A stretch of 62,872 nt of DNA from Massilia niastensis DSM 21313 (GTDB lineage: Bacteria > Pseudomonadota > Gammaproteobacteria > Burkholderiales > Burkholderiaceae_D), in contig NZ_KB908113.1 in assembly GCF_000382345.1 (NCBI RefSeq), forward strand, positions 1 to 62,872, given 5' to 3'. This document shows positions 35,420 through 43,524 of the stretch, in pieces. Made by a program: the position numbers and the translations under genes. Position 1 is the first letter of the stretch; each line of letters begins with the position of its first letter. A model generated the notes under the pieces. It saw only the letters and a program-made list of their open reading frames with translations, was not told the DNA's origin and ran no database searches.

Positions 35420-36325
35420 ATGTCAGTGACCAAGAACGAGGAAGGCCTGGCCGGGCGCGAGGACCGTTCCGTGTACGAGACCGACGAGCCGGTGCGCTAT
35501 GCCAGCGCCGACGGCATCGCCACGATCACCCTCAACCGCCCGCAGTACAATAACGCCCAGAACTCGCAGATGACCTACGCGCTCGATGCGGCTTTCCGGC
35601 GCGCAGTCGACGACGACGCCGTCAAGGTCATCGTGCTGCGCGGCGAGGGCAAGCACTTCTGCGCCGGCCACGACATCGGCACGCCGGGCCGCGACGTCAA
35701 CAAGCCCTTCGAGCGGGTCAACCTGTGGTGGGACCACACCAACAAGCCGGGCGGCGAATTCATGTACGCACGCGAGCAGGAGGTTTACCTGAACATGTGC
35801 CGTCGCTGGCGCGACCTGCCCAAGCCGACCGTCGCAATGGTGCAGGGCGCCTGCATCGCGGGCGGCCTGATGCTGGCCTGGGTATGCGACCTGATCGTCG
35901 CCAGCGACGACGCCTTCTTCCAGGACCCAGTGGTGCGCATGGGGATACCCGGCGTCGAATACTTCGCCCATCCGTACGAGCTCAATCCGCGCATCGCCAA
36001 GGAATTCCTGTTCACGGGCGATCGCATGAGCGCCGAACGCGCATGGCAGATGGGCATGGTCAACCGCGTGGTCGCGCGCGACGAACTGGAAAGCGCCACT
36101 TATGCGCTGGCCGCCAAGGTCGCCGCTCAGCCGCGCATGGCGCTGGCGCTGGCCAAGCAGGCGGTCAACCATGTCGAGGAATTGCAGGGCAAGCGCAACG
36201 CGATGGAGGCTGCCTTCGCCTGGCACCAGTTCGCGCACAGCCACAGCGAGCTGATCTCGGGCGACCGCGTCGGCGGCTTCGATGCACGCAGCATGGCCGC
36301 GGCCAATCGCCGGCAGGAGGGGTGA
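35420..36325 (+). CDS. Enoyl-CoA hydratase/isomerase family protein, atypical
   Basis: A 301-residue crotonase with the oxyanion segments GKHFCAGHDIG and GACIAGGLMLAWVCD. Both usual catalytic glutamates are replaced (GGLMLAW; DPVVRMGIPGVEYF has a nearby glutamate that may act instead). An insertion of about 30 residues after GHDIG (FERVNLWWDHTNKPG) lengthens the active-site loop. Similar crotonases occur in steroid and bulky-acyl pathways. Its stop overlaps the next start (TGATG). Confidence 0.83.
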   Translation: MSVTKNEEGLAGREDRSVYETDEPVRYASADGIATITLNRPQYNNAQNSQMTYALDAAFRRAVDDDAVKVIVLRGEGKHFCAGHDIGTPGRDVNKPFERVNLWWDHTNKPGGEFMYAREQEVYLNMCRRWRDLPKPTVAMVQGACIAGGLMLAWVCDLIVASDDAFFQDPVVRMGIPGVEYFAHPYELNPRIAKEFLFTGDRMSAERAWQMGMVNRVVARDELESATYALAAKVAAQPRMALALAKQAVNHVEELQGKRNAMEAAFAWHQFAHSHSELISGDRVGGFDARSMAAANRRQEG

Positions 36326-37260
36326 TGACGGCGCCGGCGCCCGACAGCGCGAAGGTCCCGCTCGGCATCCATCTCGGCCTGATGGTCACGATGGCCGCGT
36401 GGGCGCTGAACGTCAGCGCCGTGAAGTGGCTGACCGGCGTCACCGACGTACGGCTGGTCGCGGCGCTGCGCATGCTGAGCGCCGTCCTGGTCCTGGTGCC
36501 GCTGCTGCTGGCGGCGCGCCAGTCCTTCCCGCGCTGGCGCGGGCGCATGCTGGCCATGGCGCTGGGCTGCGCGCTGCTGATGGTGTATGCGAACCAGATG
36601 CTGTTCGCTGCCGCCATGGAGCGCACCACGGCCGGCAACGCGGCGCTGATCCTGGCGCTGAATCCCCTGCTGAACGGGGTGCTGGAGGCCTGGGTGTTCC
36701 GCAAGCGCCTGTCGGCCGCCTTCGTCGGCGGCGCGCTGCTGGCGGTGGCCGGCGTCCTGATGGTGGTGCTGAACCGGGAGGGAACGCGCTTTTCCGGCGC
36801 CTCTCTCGGCGACCTGATGGTGGCGGCCTCGATGCTGGCCTTCGCCGGCGGCGTGCTGGTGCTGCAGCGGCTGTCGCGCGATACCGGCGCGGTCGCCATC
36901 AATACCTTCCTGTATTCGGTGGGGACGGTCGCGCTGCTGGCGCACGCGCTGGTGGCGCTGCCCGCGCCGCTGGCCGCCGTGCGGCTGCTTGGCTGGTGGG
37001 ATTGGGGCGTGATCCTGTTCTCCGGCGCCATCGTGACCGCGCTGGGGGGCATTGCCTGGGCGCGCGGGGTGGCGGCGATGGGCATGGGCCGCGCCGCCAT
37101 CTACATGTCCTGGGTGCCGGTGATGGGCGTCGGTTTCGGCGCCGTTCTGTTAAATGAAAAATTGACCGAGTGGCACTTTTTCGGGATGATTTTGGTTTTG
37201 ATGGGGACGATCCTGAGTTCCGCGCGTTTCGAACGCACCGCGCGGCTCTCGAAGATGTAG
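36325..37260 (+). CDS. EamA/DMT family transporter
   Basis: A 311-residue membrane protein with ten predicted helices and two EamA repeats: WALNVSAVKWL opens the first, AASMLAFAGGVLVLQRL the second. TTAGNAALILALNPLLNGVLE is typical of the drug/metabolite transporter family. It probably exports an intermediate or relieves CoA-pathway products. It is coupled to the crotonase gene and followed 44 bp later by the TetR gene. Confidence 0.87.
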   Translation: MTAPAPDSAKVPLGIHLGLMVTMAAWALNVSAVKWLTGVTDVRLVAALRMLSAVLVLVPLLLAARQSFPRWRGRMLAMALGCALLMVYANQMLFAAAMERTTAGNAALILALNPLLNGVLEAWVFRKRLSAAFVGGALLAVAGVLMVVLNREGTRFSGASLGDLMVAASMLAFAGGVLVLQRLSRDTGAVAINTFLYSVGTVALLAHALVALPAPLAAVRLLGWWDWGVILFSGAIVTALGGIAWARGVAAMGMGRAAIYMSWVPVMGVGFGAVLLNEKLTEWHFFGMILVLMGTILSSARFERTARLSKM

Positions 37261-37304
37261 CATCCGTGTGTCAATAACGAAGAATGAAAGAAAGCCAATA
37301 GTTT

Positions 37305-38078
37305 ATGAGCAGCGAAATGTCATCCGCGATCCTCGAGCTTGCACCCGATGGGCTGTCCCCGCGGCCGGACAGCCCGCAGGAAACCAAGAGCGCGAAAACC
37401 CGCGAAGCGATCCTCGAGGCGGCGCTCGATTGCCTCGCGGAGCATGGCTACGCGAACACCTCGCATAACCTGATCTGCAAGCAGGCGAACATTTCGCGCG
37501 GGGCCTTGCTGCACCATTATCCGACCAGCCAGGACCTGATGGTGGCCGTGATCGATTATGCGTTCTACAAGCACATGACGACCTTCAGCCAGACCGTGCG
37601 TGCGCTGAGCGAGGAAGACCGCATGGACCGCAACAGCGCGGTCGCGATCGACTGGCAGCAGTGCCAGAGCCGGGAGATGCAGGTTTACCTGGAGATGCGC
37701 GTTGCGTCGCGCACCAACAAGGAGCTGCGCACGATCTTCCTGCCGCGCGCGCGCCACCACGACCTGGTGTGGAAGGAAGAACTGCTGAAGGTGTTCCCCG
37801 AGTGGCGCAACGACATGCACAAGCTCGATCTCACGCGCCGCCTCCTGCGCTCCATCCTCGAAGGACTGACCATGAGCCGGGAACTGTGGCGCGACAGCGA
37901 TAACGAGTGGGCGCTGCTGACCTTCACCGCCGACATGATCCGCAAGATCCGCGTCGGCGAGCTGCGCTTCCCGGATGAAGAGCGGATCGAGGCCTTCAAG
38001 GAATCGGCCGCCAGCGCCTCGACCAAGCGGCCGCGTGCCGCCGCCAGGAGCGCGCCGCGCACGCGCAAGAAGGAATGA
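37305..38078 (+). CDS. TetR family transcriptional regulator
   Basis: A 257-residue repressor. After a 28-residue N-terminal extension, the TetR DNA-binding domain covers about 29-75 (TREAILEAALDCLAEHGYANTS, then ANISRGALLHHYPTSQDL). The rest is a helical ligand-binding domain. The C-terminus is a basic tail rich in Arg and Lys (TKRPRAAARS). No good ribosome binding site precedes the ATG at 37305 or 37317, so the exact start is uncertain. It is the only TetR-type gene here and lies inside the island, so it is the best candidate to bind sites A-E and respond to a CoA intermediate. Confidence 0.9.
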   Translation: MSSEMSSAILELAPDGLSPRPDSPQETKSAKTREAILEAALDCLAEHGYANTSHNLICKQANISRGALLHHYPTSQDLMVAVIDYAFYKHMTTFSQTVRALSEEDRMDRNSAVAIDWQQCQSREMQVYLEMRVASRTNKELRTIFLPRARHHDLVWKEELLKVFPEWRNDMHKLDLTRRLLRSILEGLTMSRELWRDSDNEWALLTFTADMIRKIRVGELRFPDEERIEAFKESAASASTKRPRAAARSAPRTRKKE

Positions 38079-38917
38079 GCGGGCGCGCCGGGCGTGGTGG
38101 CGAGACCTTCTTCGCGCCGCCGGGAGGGCGCCATGAGGTGCTGGTGGTCACGCGCGGCCACGCCTTCGCGCGTGACGAGTTCTATGCGGTGTTCGAGGAT
38201 AATCCTGCGATCGCATGGTCGGCGGTCGAGCATCCGGCCGCCCAGCTGCTGTTCACGCCGCAGTGCGCGCGCCGGTTCGGCTGCTACGTGCTGTACGACA
38301 TGCCCGGCATCGAATTCCGCCGTGGCGGCGACGGGGTGCCGGTGTTCCATGCGCCGCCCCTGGAATACCAGCAAGGCCTGCTGGCGATGCTCGACGAGGG
38401 CGTGCCGCTGGTGATCCTGCACCACGCCTGCGCTTCCTGGCCGGCCTGGCCGCTATGGGCCGAGATCGTGGGCGCCCGGTTCCTGTACCAGCCGATGGCG
38501 TGCCGCGGCGTGCCGCAGCCGGATTCCGGCTATCGCATGGAGGTGACCCACACGGTCTCGCCGGTGGCGCGCCATCCCGTCACCGAGGGCATCGATCCCT
38601 TCACGCTCACCGACGAGTTGTACCTGTTCCAGGTATGCGAAGACGAGGTGACGCCGCTGTTCCGCAGCGATTTCCAGTTCACGCAAGAGAACTTCCATTC
38701 CGCGCGCCTGGCCCTGGCAGGGCAGATGCACTGCAACGAAGGCTGGGAGCACCCGCCCGGCAGCAACCTGGTCGGCTGGATCAGGCACTACCGCAACAGC
38801 CCGATCGTCTATCTCCAGTGCGGCGACGGCCCCTCGGCCTATCGCCATCCTTCGTTCCGCAGGATGCTGGCCAACGCCATCGACTGGGCCTGCTCGTCGG
38901 ACCCGCGGCAGTCGTAG
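38075..38917 (+). CDS. ThuA-domain protein, second
   Basis: A 280-residue ThuA-like protein. VLVVTRGHAFARDEFYAV opens the fold, VILHHACASWPAWPLW corresponds to the ALHGTN region of the other copy at 14696, and HPVTEGIDPFTLTDELYLF is strongly similar between the two. Its ATG overlaps the TetR stop by 4 bp. Its TAG stop is the first three bases of the palindromic intergenic element. Confidence 0.78.
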   Translation: MSGRAGRGGETFFAPPGGRHEVLVVTRGHAFARDEFYAVFEDNPAIAWSAVEHPAAQLLFTPQCARRFGCYVLYDMPGIEFRRGGDGVPVFHAPPLEYQQGLLAMLDEGVPLVILHHACASWPAWPLWAEIVGARFLYQPMACRGVPQPDSGYRMEVTHTVSPVARHPVTEGIDPFTLTDELYLFQVCEDEVTPLFRSDFQFTQENFHSARLALAGQMHCNEGWEHPPGSNLVGWIRHYRNSPIVYLQCGDGPSAYRHPSFRRMLANAIDWACSSDPRQS

Positions 38918-39067
38918 GGTGGGCGGCTTGGCCGCCCACGCGGCGATGGTTGACGGCTCCGATGCCGGGCTCGACGATCTTGCTGCCAACGATCACCGCG
39001 TGGGGGACATCAGTCCGGGAATTAGTCCACTGGACTAATTCCCCTGATGTCCGAGCCGCCCACCCTA
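38915..39067. repeat. 153-bp palindromic intergenic element
   Basis: The ends are inverted: TAGGGTGGGCGGC on the left and GCCGCCCACCCTA on the right. The left arm alone folds as GTGGGCGGC-TTG-GCCGCCCAC (38919-38939). An inner hairpin at about 39014-39053 pairs GGACATCAG and GGGAATTAGTCCA with their complements, with a 3-base bulge. Both outer ends are TAG stop codons of the convergent flanking genes. Similar TAGGGTGGGC elements are common between genes in Massilia-like genomes, in my recollection. It probably also terminates transcription both ways. Confidence 0.75.
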
Positions 39068-39790
39068 GGTCTCGGCCAGGCGCTCCAGCGCAGCGGGATC
39101 GAGCACGGTGATGCTGCCGTAGTGGCGCTCCACGATGCCCAGCGCTTCCCATTCCTTCAGCATCTTGTTGATGCTCTGGCGGCTGGTGCCGATCATCTGG
39201 CTCAGGTTTTCCTGCGACACCGGCAAGGTCCGGCGCGGCCGCTCGCCGCTGCCCTGCAGCGCATTCTGGTAGAGCAGTACCAGGCGCCGTGCCAGCTTGC
39301 CTTCCAGGGAGAGAAGGGCATTGCTCTCGAGGAGCTGGGTCGACATGCGGATGCGCTGGCACAGCAGCGGCACGAAGCAGCGGTACAGCTCCGGCCGCGC
39401 ATCGAGCAGCGCGAACAGCTGGGCGCGCGGGATCACCAGCAGGGTGCAGTCGCCCTGGGCATCGGCGCAGTAGGCGCGCGGCGCATCCTCCAGCAACGAC
39501 GACTCTCCGAACCAGACACCCGGTTCCATCAGGGCCAGCAGCGCTTCGCGCCCGTCCGGCGTCGAGCCGGTGGCGCGGATGCAGCCGTCGATGACGGCGT
39601 ACAGTCCGTCCGGACGGTCGCCCTTGTCGTGCAGGCGCGCGCGGTCGGGCAGGCGGCGGACATGGGCCATCGCGCACAAGGCGTCGATGGCATCGGCCGG
39701 CATGGCCCGGAACAGCGGATTGCGCAACAGGAAAGCGCGGCGGTCGAATTCGGCGGGGATTGTCGCCTCTTTGACATTCAGGAAATTCAT
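39065..39790 (-). CDS. Crp/Fnr family transcriptional regulator
   Basis: A 241-residue regulator: cyclic-nucleotide-binding beta-roll (residues 25-145, with GESSLLEDAPRAYCADA) and a winged-helix domain (LSQMIGTSRQSINKML). The beta-roll lacks the full set of cAMP contacts, and no N-terminal cysteine cluster like that of Fnr is present, so the signal is unknown. It is divergent from the class II aldolase operon with only 46 bp between starts, so it likely controls that operon. AGAGAGCG precedes the ATG. Confidence 0.88.
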   Translation of the reverse strand: MNFLNVKEATIPAEFDRRAFLLRNPLFRAMPADAIDALCAMAHVRRLPDRARLHDKGDRPDGLYAVIDGCIRATGSTPDGREALLALMEPGVWFGESSLLEDAPRAYCADAQGDCTLLVIPRAQLFALLDARPELYRCFVPLLCQRIRMSTQLLESNALLSLEGKLARRLVLLYQNALQGSGERPRRTLPVSQENLSQMIGTSRQSINKMLKEWEALGIVERHYGSITVLDPAALERLAET

Positions 39791-39836
39791 CGCTCTCTAT
39801 ACTCGATCAGACAAATGACAACCCGGGAGACAACCC

Positions 39837-40631
39837 ATGAGCAGCGCCGATTCTTTCATTCACTCCGAGGTTCGCCAGCGGGTCTCGGACGCCGAGTGGC
39901 AAACCCGCGTCGACCTGGCGGCATGCTACCGCCTGATTTCGCGGTATGGCTGGGAAGACCTGATCTATACGCATATCTCCGCAAAGGTGCCGGGCACAGA
40001 GGAGTTCCTGATCAATCCGTATGGCCTGATGTTCGACGAGATCACCGCCTCGAACCTGGTGAAGGTCGACCTGGCGGGCAACAAGCTGCTCGACAGCCCC
40101 TACGAGATCAACCCGGCCGGCTTCATCATCCACAGCGCGATCCATTCGGTGCGCCATGATGTCGGCTGCGTGCTGCACACGCATACGGCCGAAGGGATCG
40201 CGGTGTCGATGCAGAAGGGTGGCCTGTTGCCGCTATCGCAGCAGGCCATCTTCATACGGGCCAGTCTAGCATACCACCCGTTCGAAGGCGTGGCGCTGAA
40301 CCCCGGGGAAAAGGCCCGCCTGCAGCAGGATATCGGCGACAAGTCCTACCTGATCCTGCCCAACCACGGCCTGCTGACGGCCGGCGAGACCATCGCCGAC
40401 ACCTTCCTGATGATGTACTTCCTGCAGCGCGCCTGCGAGGTCCAGGTCAAGGCGCAAAGCTGCGGCGCCGAGCTGAATCACATCGCGCCCGAGATCGAAT
40501 CGAACACCGTGGAGATGACGGTCGAGATGAACCGCGCGATGCGCGGCAACCGCAAGCATCTGGACGGCGGGGTGCCGTGGCCGGCCCTGCTGCGCCGCCT
40601 GGACCGGGCCGATCCGGGCTTCCGCCTGTGA
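39837..40631 (+). CDS. Class II aldolase/adducin family protein
   Basis: A 264-residue protein of the L-fuculose-phosphate aldolase fold. Zinc-site histidines are in VLHTHTAEG (near 103) and PNHGLL (near 178), and FLINPYGLMFDEIT resembles the family. Members are zinc aldolases or, in aromatic and cyclic pathways, decarboxylases and hydratases. GGGAGACAACCC sets the ATG. It is the first gene of the last unit of the island, divergent from the Crp/Fnr gene. Confidence 0.82.
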   Translation: MSSADSFIHSEVRQRVSDAEWQTRVDLAACYRLISRYGWEDLIYTHISAKVPGTEEFLINPYGLMFDEITASNLVKVDLAGNKLLDSPYEINPAGFIIHSAIHSVRHDVGCVLHTHTAEGIAVSMQKGGLLPLSQQAIFIRASLAYHPFEGVALNPGEKARLQQDIGDKSYLILPNHGLLTAGETIADTFLMMYFLQRACEVQVKAQSCGAELNHIAPEIESNTVEMTVEMNRAMRGNRKHLDGGVPWPALLRRLDRADPGFRL

Positions 40632-40645
40632 ACGGAAGAGCCGCC

Positions 40646-41227
40646 ATGGGGACCACGTTCACCAATATCGGCAATGCCAGCGCCGAGGACTGGGCCGGCA
40701 TCACCGGCCATTTCGCGCCGTTCGCCGCCGCGCTGCCGGACCGCATCCTGGACCAGTTGCGGCAGATGGAAGGCGATTACGGCGGCTTCCCGGTCGACCG
40801 CCTGACACACTGCCTGCAAACCGCGACCCGCGCCCACCGCGCCGGCGAGGATGAGGAATACGTGGTGTGCGCGCTGCTGCACGACATCGGCGACGCCCTC
40901 GGTCCCTACAACCATGCCGACTACGCGGCGGTCATGCTGCAGCCCTTCGTCAGCGAGGCGAACCACTGGATGATCGAGAAGCACGCCATCTTCCAGGGCT
41001 TCTACTTCTTCCACCACCTGGGCCTGGACCGCAACCTGCGCGACCAGTTCAAGGACCATCCGTACTACCGGCGCACGGTGGAATTCTGCGCGCTCTACGA
41101 TGGACCGGCCTTCGATCCGGCGGGCGAGACCCTGCCGCTCGCATTCTTCGAACCCATGCTGCGCCGCGTGTTCGCCGCCCCGAAGCGTTCGCTGTACCAG
41201 CGCGCCGATGGCGAACTGGCTTATTGA
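40646..41227 (+). CDS. HD-domain protein (phosphohydrolase or PhnZ/MIOX-like oxygenase)
   Basis: A 193-residue HD-fold protein. Metal ligands are plausible in LTHCLQTATRA, LLHDIGD, YNHADYAA and EKHAIFQGFYFFHH. The HD motif followed by this pattern resembles the small PhnZ/TmpB group of di-iron oxygenases as well as ordinary phosphohydrolases. The ATG at 40646 after GGAAGAG is preferred to the GTG at 40628. It follows the aldolase gene by 14 bp. The reaction is open. Confidence 0.75.
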   Translation: MGTTFTNIGNASAEDWAGITGHFAPFAAALPDRILDQLRQMEGDYGGFPVDRLTHCLQTATRAHRAGEDEEYVVCALLHDIGDALGPYNHADYAAVMLQPFVSEANHWMIEKHAIFQGFYFFHHLGLDRNLRDQFKDHPYYRRTVEFCALYDGPAFDPAGETLPLAFFEPMLRRVFAAPKRSLYQRADGELAY

Positions 41228-41241
41228 CCAGAAAGAACAAT

Positions 41242-42018
41242 ATGCAAGAACCCGTCATCCTGACGCGCCGCAGCGGCCGCGTCGGCATCGTCCAGCTGAA
41301 CCGGCCGGACAACCTGAATGCCCTCAACGACGCCCTGATGGACGCGCTCGGGGCGGCGCTGCTCGAGTTCGACCGCGACGAGGGCATCGGCTGCCTGGTC
41401 CTCACCGGCGGGAGCAGGGCGTTCGCCGCCGGCGCCGACGTCGAGGCGATCCAGGACATGAATTTCCCGGAAGCGGTGCGCACCAGCTTCATCACACGCA
41501 ACTGGGAAACCATCCTGCGCGTGCGCAAGCCCGTGATCGGGGCCGTCGCCGGCTTCGCCCTGGGCGGCGGCTGCGAGCTGGCGATGATGTGCGACTTCGT
41601 CATCGCCGCCGAGAATGCGCGCTTCGGCCAGCCGGAGATCAAGCTCGGGATCATTCCCGGCGCCGGCGGCACCCAGCGCCTGCCGCGCGCGGTCTCGAAG
41701 GCCAAGGCGATGGAGATGGTCCTCACCGGCCGCATGATGGACGCGCACGAGGCCGAGCGCTGCGGCCTGGTGGCGCGCGTGGTGCCGCTCGAGCGGCTCG
41801 AGGAAGAAGCGCTGGCCAGTGCGGCGCTGATTGCCGGGATGTCGCTGCCGAGCGTGATCGCCGCCAAGGAAGCCCTGAACCGCGCCTACGAAACCCCCTT
41901 GAGCGAGGGCTTGCAGTACGAACGCAAGAGCTTCCACGCGCTGTTCGCGACCCGCGACCAGAAGGAGGGCATGGCCGCCTTCCTGGCCAAGCGCAAGCCC
42001 GAGTTCACCCACTCTTGA
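41242..42018 (+). CDS. Enoyl-CoA hydratase, canonical
   Basis: A 258-residue crotonase with both catalytic glutamates in place: GGGCELAMMCD and GQPEIKLGIIPGAGGTQRL. RAFAAGADV is the oxyanion segment. It hydrates a trans-2-enoyl-CoA to the (S)-3-hydroxyacyl-CoA. The next gene encodes the matching dehydrogenase, so the two carry out consecutive beta-oxidation steps. AGAAAGAA before the ATG is a weak ribosome binding site. Confidence 0.92.
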   Translation: MQEPVILTRRSGRVGIVQLNRPDNLNALNDALMDALGAALLEFDRDEGIGCLVLTGGSRAFAAGADVEAIQDMNFPEAVRTSFITRNWETILRVRKPVIGAVAGFALGGGCELAMMCDFVIAAENARFGQPEIKLGIIPGAGGTQRLPRAVSKAKAMEMVLTGRMMDAHEAERCGLVARVVPLERLEEEALASAALIAGMSLPSVIAAKEALNRAYETPLSEGLQYERKSFHALFATRDQKEGMAAFLAKRKPEFTHS

Positions 42019-42038
42019 ACAACCGATTGGAGACAGTG

Positions 42039-42890
42039 ATGGAATGCAGGAAGATCGGCGTCATCGGCGCCGGCATCATGGGCAGCGGCATCGTGCAGGT
42101 CTGCGCGCTGGCCGAACGCGAGGTGGTGATGGTGGACGTGTCCGAGGCCGCGATCGACCGCGGAATCAGCTCGATCGGCGCCACCTTGTCCCGCTCGGTG
42201 AGCAAGGGCCGCATCAGCGAAGCCGCCCGCTCGGCGGCGCTGGCGCGGATCCGCGGCACCACCAGTTATGCCGACCTGGCCGACTGCGACATCGTGATCG
42301 AGGCCGCGACCGAGAACGAAGCGCTCAAGCTGGCGATCCTGAAGCAGGTGGACGCCGTGCTGCGGCCCGACGCCGTGATCGCGACCAACACTTCGTCGAT
42401 TTCGATCACGCGCCTGGCCTCGGCCAGCAAGCATCCCGACCGCTTCATCGGCATGCATTTCTTTAATCCGGTGCCGGTCATGGCGCTGGTCGAGCTGATC
42501 CGCGGCCTGCAGACCTCCGACCAGACCCACGGGCGCGCCCGGGCGCTGGCCGAGATCATCGGCAAGAGCCCGATCTCGGTGAAGAACAGTCCGGGCTTTG
42601 CCGTCAACCGCATCCTGTGCCCGATGATCAACGAGGCGATCTTCGTGCTGCAGGAAGGGCTGGCGACGGCCGAAGAGATCGACGAGGGCATGAAGCTGGG
42701 GTGCGGCCACCCGCTCGGCCCGCTGGCCCTGGCCGACATGATCGGCCTGGACACGCTGCTGTCGGTACTGGAAACCTTCTATGGCGGCTTTAACGATCCG
42801 AAGTACCGGCCCGCGCCCTTGCTGCGCGAGATGGTCGATGCAGGACGATTCGGGCGCAAGAGCGGGCAAGGTTTTTATCGCTACAGCTGA
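42039..42890 (+). CDS. 3-hydroxyacyl-CoA (3-hydroxybutyryl-CoA) dehydrogenase
   Basis: A 283-residue NAD-dependent dehydrogenase: IGVIGAGIMGSGI at the N-terminus, TNTSSISITRLAS, MHFFNPVPVMALVELI with the catalytic histidine, and NSPGFAVNRILCPMINEA starting the C-terminal helical domain. The length fits the single-domain Hbd/PaaH type. TTGGAGACAGTG precedes the ATG at 42039. It oxidises the product of the preceding hydratase. A thiolase is not present in the window. Confidence 0.93.
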   Translation: MECRKIGVIGAGIMGSGIVQVCALAEREVVMVDVSEAAIDRGISSIGATLSRSVSKGRISEAARSAALARIRGTTSYADLADCDIVIEAATENEALKLAILKQVDAVLRPDAVIATNTSSISITRLASASKHPDRFIGMHFFNPVPVMALVELIRGLQTSDQTHGRARALAEIIGKSPISVKNSPGFAVNRILCPMINEAIFVLQEGLATAEEIDEGMKLGCGHPLGPLALADMIGLDTLLSVLETFYGGFNDPKYRPAPLLREMVDAGRFGRKSGQGFYRYS

Positions 42891-42897
42891 ACGGCCA

Positions 42898-42915
42898 AGG
42901 GGCGGCAACGCCCCT
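42898..42915 (+). terminator. Short terminator-like hairpin
   Basis: AGGGGCG and CGCCCCT pair around GCAA just after the dehydrogenase stop. There is no U-run. It marks the right end of the catabolic island. Confidence 0.5.
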
Positions 42916-42982
42916 GCTATTCAAGAAGAAGTGGGCAGGCATAGACCACTCGGGCAAATGACATCCTGTTTTGGAGACGAAC

Positions 42983-43153
42983 ATGATTATTTTGAAATAC
43001 GTCCTTGGCGCCGGTCTTCTGTTGGGCGCCTCCGTGGCCGGCATCCTGCTCTCGGAATCCAGCCCCAGTCCGGCCCAGCCGGTCGTCCAGTGGGGAAACG
43101 GCCATCCGCCCACTGTCGACATGAGCCGCTTCCAGCACGCGTTCCGACATTAA
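42983..43153 (+). CDS. Small membrane protein, 56 residues
   Basis: TTGGAGACGAAC, the strong local ribosome binding site type, precedes the ATG at 42983. The product has one hydrophobic segment (YVLGAGLLLGASVAGILL) followed by a short Pro/Ser-rich tail. It could be a membrane peptide or an exported peptide with an uncleaved signal. No family is recognised. A good terminator follows, so it is probably a single-gene unit. Confidence 0.65.
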   Translation: MIILKYVLGAGLLLGASVAGILLSESSPSPAQPVVQWGNGHPPTVDMSRFQHAFRH

Positions 43154-43167
43154 TACCTGCCGTTGGC

Positions 43168-43198
43168 GAAGAACGGTCGCCACGAGCGACCGTTCTTC
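43168..43198 (+). terminator. Terminator hairpin
   Basis: GAAGAACGGTCGC pairs perfectly with GCGACCGTTCTTC around CACGA, 15 bp after the small gene's stop. The tail is CTG rather than a U-run. Confidence 0.7.
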
Positions 43199-43524
43199 CT
43201 GACGATGACACCGCCGCAACAAGGCAGTTGTCCACCAAGCCTGCGCCACTACCCGCTGAGCCTTCTGTGCGCGGCCTGCGGGCTCTCTCCTCCTGCATAT
43301 TGCTGTTTGCTGCGTATCGGGCAACACTGTGAGCCCGTTTGGAGGCCTATCGCCTCGCGCCCTTGCTATCTACGATGACGACATGCGGCCTTCTGCCGTG
43401 AGCCGGCCCCGGCGACCCTGGGTGTCGCCTTCCTCAGGATTGCTGGGAGCAAATCAGCAAGCTGCTGCCAGTCGCCCGACTGGTCTGGCCCGTGCAAGCG
43501 GGCCGTCCCTTTGGAGATTTCATC
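43199..43524. other. Non-coding stretch before the MBL gene
   Basis: Three hundred bases with short open frames on both strands but none with a ribosome binding site and a recognisable product. The promoter of the MBL-fold gene should lie near its right end; no clear -35/-10 pair was found. Confidence 0.5.

Noticed and set aside
43199..43524. A broken gene before the MBL gene
   Set aside because: Short frames are present on both strands, but none shows similarity to a known family or a consistent frameshift pattern.
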